Below, in pieces: positions 11,901 to 23,031 of a stretch of DNA of 64,000 bases. The number at the start of each line of letters is the position of its first letter. Position 1 is the stretch's first letter. A program made the translations under genes and the position numbers. The notes under the pieces were generated by a model. The model ran no database searches. It worked only from the letters and a program-made list of their open reading frames with translations, and had not been told where the DNA came from. Origin of the DNA: Cymbomonas tetramitiformis (lineage: Eukaryota > Chlorophyta > Pyramimonadophyceae > Pyramimonadales > Pyramimonadaceae); assembly GCA_001247695.2 (NCBI GenBank), contig LGRX02012793.1:1-64000 (forward strand), in the 5' to 3' direction.

Positions 11901-13948
11901 AATTTTCCACGAACATTTGTCACAAGGAGCGTGCGGTCATGTGTGGCGCATGCCGCTATTGAGAGAGAGGATGGGGCGTAGGCCGGCTGCGATTACATGG
12001 TAAATGTGTTGCCGAGCACGGCCCATACTCGGGGCCTGCTGGATGGAGATGTCTTGATGGGTTGCAAAACTGGATGTGTGTTTATCAACATCGGCCGTGG
12101 AGATGTCGTGGTGGGTTCCCCTCAGGATGCACGACTGCATCCCCAATTTGTGGTTACCTGCTTCTGTATCACGACATCTCGATTTACTTTATTCGCTCCA
12201 AACAGCTCTATAAACCCCAGGACGTGAGTGCTGTAGAGGTAATAGGTGTTAGAGCGTGCAAGTTGGGCGATCGATGAAAAGCTCCATCTTTGCTGGGTGG
12301 AAAGTGTTTGATGTTATTTGAGAGTGATGAAGTCACATCGGACCTTTTCATGCGGGATGCCTGTGCGTGCTTGCCGTGGACTATTTGGCGATACAGGGGT
12401 AAAAAAACCAGATTATACTACATTGATACCCATAATTTATTGCGTGAGCTTGTATGAGGTGGTTGGATGATGATCTTCAGTTTCCCCCGGCGATCAAACG
12501 TCATCATTTCGGCCCAGCGATCGAACGGCAGTCATCATTTTAGGCCAGCGATCGAACAGTGATCGTCATTTCGGTAATTGTGGCAGAAGTGTTAAGGCAT
12601 GCAGTATACAAACATTCTCAAAAACCAATCCTTGGTCCGACCTGACGCATCGCCCTCGGTGTGCAGGAGGAAAGCACGATCCTCACGGCGCTTGACAAGG
12701 CAAGTTGCGTAGATTCCTGCCTCTCTATGCGCGCTTGACAAGGCAAGTTGCGTAGATTCCTGCCTCTCTATGCGCGCTTGACAAGGCAAGTTGCGTAGAT
12801 TCCTGCCTCTCTATGCGTGCTTGTGCTTTGGACAGGGGAGGCCGAGCGAGGCTGCATCCACCATGTGACGCCGATGTGCTGCCATTGAAAGAAGATGGGA
12901 TGGCAAAAGTGGAATCGGACCTGAATCGCGGTCCACATGCCATAGAATTTGGCCCATATGGGAATGGATAATGAAAGGAGTGACCTCCTTGGGTGCAGGA
13001 GTGGTTAGCGCATGCGGTACTGGATGTCTTTAAGACGGAGCCCCTTCCACAGGTTTGAAGCTCCGTGTGGAGGACTCGAAGCATTTGGCTCCCGACATTG
13101 ATATACACCAATAGACGTGCCGGCTGCCATGATAGCAGACGTGCGCTGGCATCGAGCGTCCTGTCGGATAAGCATCCCAGTTTCCGTGTGTTTTCTCTGG
13201 GCCATGCTGAACATGATCGTTCTCGGTGACTGCGTAGTAGAACGCGCCTTTGATGTCCACTACTCTTGGAGTGCATGGTGCAGAGCGGATAGTGCTTCCC
13301 ATATACATGCGCTTCTTTGCATCTTCAATCCACCATGCGCACAGAAGTAGATAGCTTGATCGATTGTTGTGTGGCATATTGGGCCGCTCACTTTGTATTG
13401 ATTTGTTATTATGCCTGGGTTTTGGGCATCTGGCAGGAGAGCCCTTTGTGGATGCACCCAAACGTCACTATCACACCACATTCTGCTGCAGAAAGCACTC
13501 CCAGGTGGCGACTCTTTCTGATTTCTTGTTTTGTCTGTGGCTCTTCATTTGTTTGGATGCTGTGTTTCGAGACGGATAGTTCTGCAAAGCATGTACGACG
13601 TTGCATATTCCTGAACACGTGCAGATTGAGGTAGCCACGTCGAAGTGAACCCTTTTTGCTGGTGCTCGAGAAACTGCAGAGGTTGAGGGTACTCCACCAT
13701 ATGGTTGGGGGTGAAGCACCAGTACACCACAAATGCACCATGGTGCATTAAACGTGGAGCACAATTTGCATGTTTTAATGTGAAAGATTGTTTGACCGTG
13801 ACTGTTTAGAGTGCATGCTTACGAGCGCTGATTGAGCTTGAATGCCCACACCTACAGGGATGTTGTCATTGCATTCAGCGAAAATTTGAAGCTCTACCAA
13901 GCTGGGAAAGATCTGCAGCATACCCTGGATTGGGAAAAAGGATATTAG
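8926..13948 (+). CDS. D-isomer-specific 2-hydroxyacid dehydrogenase, multi-exon
   Basis: Exons read by splice sites and homology: 8926-8993 (ATG; KILILSEI), 9413-9465 (IIVADPPTF), about 9835-9957 (LRWLQSTYAGVD), 10177-10276, 10442-10507 (GVLGIGDIGQE, the NAD-binding GxGxxG), 10720-10779, possibly 11892-11930, 11982-12110 (NVLPSTAHT, then NIGRGD with the catalytic Arg), 12667-12699, 12999-13052 (LDVFKTEPLP, catalytic Glu), 13437-13504 (TPHSAA, catalytic His) and 13858-13948 (ending WEKGY, TAG). Phases agree from 9835 to the end. One or more small exons are missing between 8994 and 9412, and probably near 9466-9834. The family reduces 2-keto acids such as glyoxylate or hydroxypyruvate with NAD(P)H; the GhrA-like subgroup is the best fit. 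All catalytic residues are present, so I expect a working cytosolic or organellar enzyme. The donor after 12699 is GCAAGT, a probable GC-AG intron. Confidence 0.88.
11465..11830. repeat. degenerate ~26-bp tandem repeat inside an intron
   Basis: The unit GCATGCCACTCATGAGATGA recurs exactly near 11474-11560 and then in drifting copies to about 11825. It lies in the large dehydrogenase intron between 10780 and 11891. The strong copies at the left and decayed ones at the right suggest recent local amplification. Confidence 0.8.
12688..12816. repeat. 43-bp tandem repeat that copies an exon end and 5' splice site
   Basis: GCGCTTGACAAGGCAAGT occurs at 12688, 12731 and 12774, with a decayed start near 12817. 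The first copy is the end of dehydrogenase exon 12667-12699 (..ALDK) plus its GCAAGT donor; the other copies carry the same boundary into the intron. Confidence 0.85.
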
Positions 13949-14286
13949 GAGGAGTGCTTTATTTACAATTCGGTATGAGCAGACTCGCCAGGAATCTTGG
14001 CAGATTTTTTCCTGGGCCAATGCCAACTACAATTACAATTTGGTGCAGTGGCTCATTGTAGTAGGTCATTTGATCATGGCTTCATGCCGAAATTGAGTCT
14101 ACATAAGTGAACCTATCTCGCGAAAAAATGTGTCATCTTCATGTCGAGTGCAGCCGTGTTCATGAAGAGTGCTAATGAATTAGACTATATCAATTTGCTG
14201 CACTTCTAGAAGTAATCCTCGTAGTGCGAACAATTATTATTCTAGAATAGAAATCTGGCCCTGAAAATTTCTTCCGCCTTTCGAGA
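13949..14286. other. no gene; fragment related to the 23-kb TIR element
   Basis: At 14237-14295, a stretch CTAGAATAGAAAT followed by TTCTTCCGCCTTTCGAGAATGATA matches sequence just inside the left end of the TA-flanked element at 23032, so a decayed relative starts here. No right end was found. Confidence 0.5.
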
Positions 14287-14799
14287 ATGATATTTTTCAA
14301 CAAAAAAATCTCGTCGCCTTCCATTCTTCCAAGCTTGCCTCAAAGTAACCGCTTTGACTTGAGAAAACGTGTCTGCGTAACATGTTTAAAGCCGGAGCAT
14401 GTATGCCTTCGTAAGTATCAGTATAACCCACTTACGGAAATGACCATCAATAAGACGTCACCTCGCGTATATTGTAAGGCTCTTACCGTCAGTTCCGTCA
14501 CTGAGTACAACGATACTCTAAAGGAAGACATAGCTCGTTCGCAAGCTCAAATATGGCGCTTCGAAGCCAAATATCTGGTTATCCAGTATGATACTTTAAC
14601 CCCACGGTATGGGTCGATAGAAGGCATTCGCACGAAACATGGTGACATATGCCAAAGGGAACGTATAACGGGTTCTCGTGGTGCCTACCCGGCTACTGTT
14701 CAAACATATCAAGTTAGAAGGTGGCTCGATAACTTTGAACCTCGCCTACCCGCACCCGTACTCCTACGGAAGACGGCTATTTATTATGTCGTCTTATGA
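14287..14799 (+). CDS. 170-codon ORF of unknown origin
   Basis: An open ATG frame, with a CVTCLKPEHVC cluster near residue 31 (C-x2-C-x6-C) and a moderately basic composition. It directly follows the fragment related to the 23-kb TIR element, so it may be transposon-derived. I do not recognise a family, and it could be chance. Confidence 0.3.
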   Translation: MIFFNKKISSPSILPSLPQSNRFDLRKRVCVTCLKPEHVCLRKYQYNPLTEMTINKTSPRVYCKALTVSSVTEYNDTLKEDIARSQAQIWRFEAKYLVIQYDTLTPRYGSIEGIRTKHGDICQRERITGSRGAYPATVQTYQVRRWLDNFEPRLPAPVLLRKTAIYYVVL

Positions 14800-15149
14800 C
14801 TCGGGTTGAACGGTCTGAACACTTCTGTATGCACGGAGACGAGATATTACTTGTTTGGAATGGTGTGCCCAATGCCAAGCTCTGCTTAAATTGTGCAAGG
14901 CAGATTCTACACACAACGAGGACAACACGATACTATATACTTATTACCCCGCAGATGGGGACACGGGGGGGGGAATGGTGTGAGATGAGTCTTTTGCGAT
15001 TGTAATCGAAACCTAGAGGTAAGAATATCTACACTCCATCAATGTAGCGTGGTGTTCTAAACAACGGTGTTGGTACGGGGATCAAGGGGTCAAAACATTT
15101 GTACCAAATGCAGCTAAAACGGACGCCGGTGAAGTTGTCTCCCACTACT

Positions 15150-16238
15150 TCATGTGGGAGACGCCCATCGAACTGTACAATCCTGAAATACGGATCAAAG
15201 TCCGCATATCTTATTTTTTTCGTAGTGGCAACGGAGTGTTGCCCCCTCGTACGCTCCTAGCGTCAAGATGTACTCGTACTCGTGGCGCTCAAGCAAGCTG
15301 CCGGTGGTGCTGGGGACGTACCGCACTTTCCGATGCTGCATTTTGACTCGGCTACAACTGTGCAGAATGGCGCCGTGAAGCACGACACCGTTAACATTGC
15401 GGAGAGCGACACGGGCGAGAACGGCATGCCATTCCCGAAGCAGTTCCCCGACACCGAGCCGCCCTTCGCCAAATCTTGCATGGACAACATGTCCGTTTCC
15501 CCTTGGGCTTTCACGACGACTCCGAGGTTTCCATGCACTCTTTCGCCCCCGAGACTTCCTTAATTTCTCCCACGAATGATTTCTCCGTGGTCGTGATTGA
15601 CCTCGAGAGCGACTCCGAGAGCGACATCGCAAGGACGAGGAAGGCCGCATCCGGCATGACCTTCCACCGCCCGCTCCACGGGTCGGTGGTGTGAGATTGC
15701 AGCGCGGTGGATTTGGCGAGTTCCTCACTGCCGCTGCTGTACCAGTTCTCTTTGTGTGCTTGAGCATGTCATTTGATTGGGGCCACGACGGGCTCTGCAC
15801 TTGGCCGCGGGTTGTCTACACCGTCGGTGGTGTCAGCACCTGGCTTCTGGCAGACTGACACCGTGGCCTACGACACTTTGAACTTTGTCATCGACAACAA
15901 CTTCAGTCTGGACTCTAGTATTCTGAACTCTGCCAATTTGAACATCTCCGATCGGGACTTTGAGATTGGCAACTACAACATCTACAGTTTCTGTGAACTC
16001 CGCCCTGCAGACCACTTTCAAGGTGGCTAGGGTAGCATTCAGATTGCGAGTAGTGCCGTTGGATCTGTTCACAGGCCAAGATGCCTTCAGTGTACTGCAC
16101 TAGCTAGATTAGGACCGCCCTGGCCAAGAGCACATGCCCCTACTATAAATCTGTTTCCACCGTTTGCGATGGTGTTTGTTCCCTGACAAATCTGCCTGCT
16201 CCACCCTAACTTTTCCTACGTAACAGTACAGGGTGGTG
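15150..16238 (+). mobile_element. degenerate Gag-only LTR element, 3' part
   Basis: Short frames at 15282-15563, 15476-15694 and 15773-16030 give acidic, Ser/Pro-rich protein with one hydrophobic stretch (about 15712-15765), the pattern of the Gag C-terminus in the LTR elements at 34, 40 and 50 kb. The decisive feature is GGGTGGTG followed by TGCTGGATGTGACAC at 16239, the same polypurine/LTR junction those elements use. No 5' LTR is visible. Confidence 0.5.
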
Positions 16239-16560
16239 TGCTGGATGTGACACTCTGGGTGCCACTATCCTATAGCTGTACTAGCTAGTACTCCGTATAG
16301 TACGGGTGTCACAGGTTTAGGGTTTCCGGCTTAAGCCGTGCTTTCGTTATGGTATCCGACACTTAGTCAAATTACCGAAAGCGAAAGCAAGCATTCTGAA
16401 TGTAGCCCGATCTATAGTAGCTGTAACTACTATAATTATATCTAACACTTGGTTCGGTGTAGGATGTTCTTGTTGTCAATATCGACAAAGAATAAAAATA
16501 ATGTGAACGAACGGAAGGGCGGCGACGGCGACATCGACAACCGACAGGGACAGTGTCATA
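16239..16560 (+). repeat. probable solo/3' LTR starting TGCTGG
   Basis: Begins TGCTGGATGTGACAC directly after a GGTGGTG polypurine end. It contains TACTAGCTAGTA and similar short palindromes. The right edge is uncertain because no second copy exists in the window. Confidence 0.4.
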
Positions 16561-17751
16561 GCATGTCATTTCACGCTAGTAGCCGTAAAACAGTCAGAGT
16601 TTTCGACGATCTTCGAAAAATATCGATCGATGTGGGTCCAACTTTAAAAATTGCAGATGGGGGTGGATATTTTCCCTACGGACCCCCTATATTTCCCAAA
16701 ATTTTGACATTTTTTTGACTGGATTTTCACCTATATTTTGAATATTTAAAAAAGAAATCTTGGTTGGGCCCAACGAAACACCGTGCCCGGAAGCACTCAC
16801 TTGTTGTTATTTATTGATCAGCAAAATCGACCGACGAAGATTCCGGCATTGATTGATATCGGTCTTGGGGACTTTCGCACGTTGCGACCGTGGAGCCGTA
16901 CTTATCGTTACTTGTTGTCACAGAGCGGCGGCACCGCTAGCGTTATAGAGCGTTGAATTTCGAGAAAACAATGCCCGGAAATCGTTGGGGGCTTTGGGTT
17001 TTGGGCCGCGACGGCCATTAAAAATGAAATGCTTATATATGGGGCGTTTTGGATCATTTTTCGGCGGGGGTGGGGGGCTTTGGGCTTTGGGCTTTGGGCT
17101 TTGGGTTAACGGTCTCGTGTCTCGTGGTGCCATGTGGATGTGCATTGAAAATTTGGCGATTTGGGACCGCAGCTCCGCAGGTCCCAGATTCGATCCCTCG
17201 GGGGTGACTCGGGACCGAAGATCCCAAAATTCGCCTGGGACCGAAGGTCCCCAAACGACTCGGGACCCAGGCTGGGTCCCAAAATCGCTTGGAACCGAAG
17301 GTCCCAAACCATCCCGCCTAAATGTCTAATATATTCTTGCGATGGGGGTTTCGTCTAGCTCGGGAGCACGAGAATTGACATTAATGCAGATTCGAGATTG
17401 CAGATCGGGGGTAGGCGCGTTTGATCAATTGCATTGTCGATTGTGAGGGTAGACTAGGATATCTACCTCCGCATTCTAGATATAATTTGAATGTCTACCT
17501 CCGATGCGGATTTCCTCATACAATGTACTCTTACTCCCAGAGTTTCTCCGAGCGCGGACGTTGCGCGGCCTGTGACATGCGAGGGTCGACGTTACAGTTG
17601 ATCGAAGAGGCTCGGAGAAACTCTGGCATTATTTACTTGGCAGAAGCGCTTTAATGCCCGTTTTTTATATCACTTTTCCCCCGCAAATAGGTTTAACCAA
17701 CAGCCGAAAACGAGGATACGATAATTTATTGCAAGCTGTGTAGCTAACGTA
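16561..17751. other. non-coding; short palindromes and telomere-like heptamers
   Basis: No gene seen. The stretch 17078-17106 has four TTTGGGC heptamers. The region 17160-17310 repeats GGGACCGAAGGTCCC-like hairpins at least four times. A 17-bp inverted pair, CCAGAGTTTCTCCGAGC, sits at 17537-17553 and 17610-17626. Confidence 0.6.
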
Positions 17752-18468
17752 ATGGAGCGAACTCGACAGCATATTGCAGGTATGACCTCTAACTATTATT
17801 TCTTCTTGCTCGCTTGCGAATGGGGGGCCTCTAGGGCCCTTTAAAACGCATGGCTGATAGGGTACTTTCGCAGATTAGCGCAAGCTAGGCGTGGCGGAGA
17901 TGATGGATTACACGCTCTATAGTTCACGTAATGGAGCAAACTCGACAGCATATTGCAGGTATGACCTCTAACTATTAGTTATTATTGCTCGCTTGCGAAT
18001 GGGGGGCCTCTAGGACCATTTAAACCGCATGGCTGATAGGGTACTTTCGCAGATTAGCGCAAGCTAGGCGTGGCGGAGATGATGGATTACACGCTCTATA
18101 GTTCACGGAATGGATCAATCTCGACGGCATATTGCAGGTGTGACCTCTAACTGTTAGTTCTTCGTGTTTGCTTGCGGATGGGAGGCCTCTAGGGCCCTTT
18201 AAAACGCATGGCTGATAGGGTACAGTACCTTCGCGGATCAGCGCAAGCTAAGCGTGGCGGAGATGATTGATTAAACGCTCTATAGTTCACGGAATGGAGC
18301 AAACTCGACGGAATATTGCAGGTATGCTATCTAGCTATTGTTTCTTGGTGCTCGCTTGCGAATGGGAGGCCTCTAGGGCCCTCAAAAACGCATGGCTGAT
18401 AGATAGGGTACTTGGGCAGGTTGGCGCATGCTAAGCACTAGGGGGAATGGGGCTCTATAGTCAACGGA
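17752..18468 (+). repeat. ~180-bp tandem repeat, four units
   Basis: Units begin ATGGAGC at 17752, 17932, about 18110 and 18294, with a fifth start at 18469 that runs into an ORF. Each unit holds ATGGAGCAAACTCGACRG, then CATATTGCAG followed by GTATG, i.e. a start-codon-like segment and a splice-donor-like site, and GGGCCCTTTAAAACGC. Confidence 0.9.
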
Positions 18469-19766
18469 ATGGAGCAAACTCGACGGCATATTGCAGCTAT
18501 GCTATATGGAGAAGGAACGCCGCAGTTTGCTGGCATTCCAATATGTCTTCGCGGAGGCGCTGCCCGTTGTCGTCCAGAGGACGCAGGAAGCTGCCTCCAT
18601 GGGCGTCGGGCAGGTCAGCCGCGAACGTGCTGGCTGCGGGGGCAGAGGGGGGACGCTGACCACCAAGACGCTCCCAAAATGTATGGCGAGGGAAGTGATC
18701 AGCTTCAAGTGGTCGGGCAATTCGTCCGACCATTGCGAGTTCCCTGCGGTGGAGGAGGTGAAGACGGCCGCAGCGAAGAGCGCGGCCAGCAGAAGAGAGA
18801 AGAGCAAGGCCACCAAAAAGCGGGAACGGGATGATGCCGAGGACGAGGAAAGGGTCAAGAAGGCGAAGGCCCAAGAAGACCAGCAGCAGCGGGACGACAA
18901 GAAGGTGCGGCTGGCGGAGGAGAAGGCGAGGCTGGCGGAGGAGAAGGCGCGGAAAATGGAGAAGGCGCTAGCGGGAGTGGCCTCCGCAGCGCATGTCAAA
19001 CACGCGATGGAGAACACGGAGAAGAAGATCGAGCAGGCGGTGCTTCTCCGTGAACACGAGATGAAGGTGGAGGCGGCGGAGGCAGAGCGGAAGAGGTCAG
19101 CCGAGGTTGCCGAGGAGCTCCGCCAGCAGTTGCAGAAGCAGGTCGAGCAACAGCTGCAACTGACGGCGGAGTCCGCCGAGGAACGGGGCCGGCGGTTGGA
19201 GCGCGAGCAACACCTTGAGCTGCAAATAAAAAAAGACGATAAGCACGAGGAGACGATGAAGGACGCCGCCAACTCCGAACTGGCGAAGGATGCCATGAAT
19301 AAGCAGAGCGCGCAGCTCGCGCTTATGTTCAACATGTACTCGCAGTTCACGAGTCTGGCGGCAGGGAGGGGCTACAGCGAGAACACCGCCGCTGAGGACG
19401 GGATGCAGGCGTGCACCAAGCACCTGCTCGGGCTACTCTGCGTCCGGTTCAAAAGGAGGTACACAAGCCTTGCTCATGGGCCCCACCGGTCGATGCCCGC
19501 ATGGACTCTGTCACTACCCCTGAGGCACCGCTTGATCTCTCGTCGTTTTACCATGCGGCCCCGAGCATCACGTGTTCACCGTGCGACACGCAGCCTGCGT
19601 CTACACGGACACATCCCGACGCAGGTGTGGTGTCAGACGGGACCGCTCGGCCATCGGATCACACCGTGCCGTCCTCGATTGACACACCGGCCGATGTTGA
19701 TCTTGAGGACACCTGTATGCACGCCCGTATCAGCACTGTTTGCACACGACACACCCCTGGAGCCTA
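18469..19766 (+). CDS. Lys/Glu-rich coiled-coil protein, frame-disturbed
   Basis: The start segment ATGGAGCAAACTCG is the fifth copy of the upstream array. A frame through 18491-19400 encodes a short region (ISFKWSGNSSDHCEFP), then a long charged helix of about 200 residues with heptad character (AEEKARLAEEKARKMEKALA, then EMKVEAAEAERKRSAEVAEE). Near 19400 the more protein-like frame changes to one with a Ser/Thr/Pro-rich tail that stops at about 19766. Ordinary low-complexity coils arise in host genes and in Gag proteins; its position just upstream of the Copia start could mean it is the front of that element. No family is recognised and the true start is uncertain. Confidence 0.45.
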
Positions 19767-19819
19767 GCTCCGGGTTGTTTGCTGACCTGGTGCTTGCAGG
19801 TGACCTTCGGTTCCAGTAA

Positions 19820-21671
19820 ATGACCGAACAACAACCCAGTGAGACTCGGGAGTCTGAGGGGGCTTGGTGGCTACTGCCCGACGCTCCAGTCCTACCACAA
19901 GGACCGAAGTAAAAGGGGGCTAGCCGCCACGATGTTTCGATGTAGTTGATGTTTGAGTGCTTAAAGATCATCCTTGGGTGCTCAAATATTTATTAAAAAC
20001 ATGTGCCGGGTGATATACTCGATATGGGTATGCACTTGTGAGGGCTGAAGAGGTGGGGGTAAAATTAATTCAAATTAAATAAAAAGGCCAGTCCTACCAC
20101 AAGGACCGAAATGTTTCTCACGCTAGCTAGCTACCTCCACGAAGGTCCTGTGAAAATTCGGAGACCTGTGTTGTCAAGTTCGCGAGCTGCTCTTTCTGCA
20201 GTGTCTTGTCAAAAAATGATCGGAGGTCATCTTCGCCCTCAAAATATCGATTGAAGTTGCCTGGGCATACAAAATCCGAAAATATCACTGTGGTGTGGTT
20301 GGAATTTAGTGATTTTTAACGCTATCCATGCTTAATGTTGATAACGTAGCATGAAATTGCGACATTGTTTAGGCAAGCGGGCAAAGGGGTACTCAGTTTA
20401 GGTCCCAATGAGACTATAATCCGGAGGATAGTCACTAGGAGCATCAAGAGGATGGTTAAAACAATTCCCGCGCGTCTGGTCCTTGTGATAGGACTGAAGG
20501 AGATTCCAGTCCTTTCACAAGGACTGTCGGGCAGTAGCCATTGGGGGCCGAGGCCTTGGAGTCCACAGCTGGAGCCTGTGACTGGGCCGGAGCCCGACCC
20601 CTTCGAGGAGCTTCGGCGTAGCCATCGTGGCACTCCTCCCGACCTCACCGACAGGGAGCGGGACCACTGGGACAGGATGTGGTGTGAGGATCACACCCAG
20701 CCTACCCAGTGGCACGACACCCTACCGGCTTCGGCCGCAATGACATCGAGGGAGCCGCGAGCACCACATCCGGTAGTGCCCTTCCCTCCCAGCTCGCTGC
20801 CCCGTGCTCTGTCACCGCAGGAGCTGGACTGTATGCCACGGCTACTGACCCCCCTGCCAGCGGACACGGGGTGTCTGCGGGGTCCGTAGTCGGGGCCTCG
20901 GACGAGCCCGACTGCCCTGAGCCCCGAGGCTCAGGGGAAGGACAGTACTCTGACCCCCCACCACCCGTCACCGGACCTACCCTGCGTAGAGGTGTAGGTA
21001 GGGGTGGTGTACCCTTCTACAGACATGCCCTCGTCTCCACACTTGTTGTTCTCGGCTTCCTAGGCTGTGCCATGGCAGATGTGAGCATGCTTGTGGGACA
21101 GGAGGATGCCTTGGACAGACTGAGACTGCTGTCACCTGGGGGCCCACGGGGAGGGGCCCAGGGGACGGGGACGGGGATACTGTCTGATGGTGGCTTTGAT
21201 GGTGGCACTGGGGATGGTAACACTGGGTATAGTGGTTCATGTGACTGGGACTGGTCAGATCTTGGGGCTGGACACAGCTCTCCTTCTGGACCTGGCTCAG
21301 GGGACTCTCACAGTGACCACAGCCAGTTCACCAGCTCTGGTATGCCGCCCGATGCCGCCTCCCAGATACATCAACTCTTCCGGGCAGCTATAACAACAGA
21401 CAGTGAGGACCGCCGCAGGCGGGCTCGACACCTCACAGCTCTGGCTCTGGCAACTATTCTGGCAATTATTATGCAGTGTCTATTTCTCTTCTTTCTGGAC
21501 TTTCAGTCACTATCAGGCGACTGTGCATTGGACAGAGGTTTCGGTGGTGCCAGCTCAGCGGCCTTGCATGAGACTGGCAGTGTATTTCAGACCACCTCAC
21601 ACCTGGCAGAGATCATGATCACCGTCGGTGGTGCCCTGGTACACGTGTCTTGGTGGCTCGGTTTCACCTAG
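19820..21671 (+). pseudogene. Copia Gag-position ORF with hydrophobic segments (interrupted)
   Basis: Begins ATG at 19820 (MTEQQPSETRESEG), is interrupted by the element at 19868-20540, resumes at 20545 in the same frame and reads to about 20880. The better frame then becomes that of 20709-21671. This is Pro/Gly/Ser-rich and has two hydrophobic helices, near 21022-21075 (TLVVLGFLGCAM) and 21432-21490 (ALALATILAIIMQCLFLFF). I see no CCHC knuckle. Membrane-spanning segments between Gag and protease are not usual in Copia; the Gag-only elements nearby show a similar helix. Confidence 0.6.
19868..20540. mobile_element. TIR element E1 of the TGGCTACTRYCC family
   Basis: 673 bp, TGGCTACTGCCC at the left and GGGCAGTAGCCA at the right, flanked by TTGG at 19864-19867 and 20541-20544. 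Four internal hairpins near the ends use the stem AGTCCT/AGGACY: 19888-19905, 20090-20107, about 20478-20495 and 20509-20526. Non-coding. Confidence 0.88.
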
Positions 21672-21761
21672 ACAGCACACGGCACACCACCACCTGGACT
21701 AGTTTTCACCAGTAGTCCAGTTGTCTCAGCCTATGCATTATCACGAGACGGTGACGGCATT

Positions 21762-23031
21762 GTGGTAGACTCTGGTGCCACAGGCAATATCAGAGGCACC
21801 AGGTCTAGGATCTCAGCTTTGGACACATCCTCCACTATTGGTTTCTCCACAGTGATGACAGGACCTGTATCCAGGACAGACGGGACCTGCACACTACACC
21901 TGTACGGTCGTGAGATACTATCATCAGGGGAGATAGATGAGTATTCTATTCCTGGCTGCCACTTCAAGGAAGGCGCCAGGACCCTTCTATCTACCCGGAT
22001 TATGCTCAGACACGGCTTCAGTTCTCCGGACTTCATCCGCATGACTTACACTCACTTGGACTCAGGCAGGACGTACCGTATCATGGACAATCAGGTGGAT
22101 TACCTCTGGGATGAGCCACAGAGCCCGCATACTCACAACTTCGGCTCAGCAGCTGTCAGGAACCGCACAGGAGACTCATCAGACTGGCAGTGGAGTAATA
22201 GCGAGTATACTAAATCATCTACTACTCAGGGCTCTCCTAAAGCCACAGCTAAACTTGGTACTCCAGCTTTTGATGTATCTATGTATGGTGACTCTCTCCC
22301 TGTTGGTGAGGGTAACAATCACCCAGTTCTTGAACACTGGTCTATATCAGATGATTGTCACACCAAACAGTGGACGGGTCAGTTCTTCTATGGCAATATT
22401 CCCTTCAGTATCAGTATGATTGACAGAATGTTGACTAAGGGCAACCATGACTTTCTTCTTGACCCGCATAACACCACCTACCTCTGGATTGTCCCATACA
22501 TGCCCCAACACCAGATATGGCATAAGACATGTACTATGGAGGTACTGCATATCTACCCTAAAGGCAGTAAGAAGATATTCAGTTTCTCACGGAAGCACAC
22601 CTATGCTTCTAGTCACCCACTGACACCGGCGGCTGGCTCAGATGGCGGACCTGACCGCAGAGTATTCATTGATGGCACTCCCTTTGAGATCTGTATCCTG
22701 TTCAGGAACAGAAACACTCCTGTTCGGGTCAGTCCCTTTGTGGAGTTCCATGCAGTCATGGGTCACAGCTCTACGGCCAGTCTGCTTAAGCTCTACGACC
22801 TCCCTGGCATTCAGCTCGGTCGGCCTCTGCTATCTAGGCGAGCTATAGCAGCTATGCCGACCTGCTCTCAGTTTTGTGCAGTATGCTGTACGTGTAAGCT
22901 AAAGCAGAAGCCCTGCGGACACCATGACCAGTTGAGATCAGTTACCATACAGCCCGGCCAGAAGTGGGCTGCTGACATGACCGGGCCTATTACACCAGCT
23001 GGCTACAACGGCCACCCGCGGAATATCTTTA
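21762..23031 (+). CDS. Copia protease and first half of integrase
   Basis: Aspartic protease signature VVDSGATGN at about 21755-21790. It is followed by a long linker and the integrase zinc module: HAVMGHSS, then CSQFCAVCC about 40 residues on (H-x4-H...C-x2-C). The core starts KWAADMTGP near 22968 (first catalytic Asp). The TIR element at 23032 then interrupts the frame. No other lesion is seen in this piece. Confidence 0.9.

Noticed and set aside
18502..19350. 282-codon minus-strand ORF rich in Ser/Cys/Phe
   Set aside because: It is the antisense shadow of the Lys/Glu-rich coiled-coil frame; its composition is what the complement of AAG/GAG codons gives.
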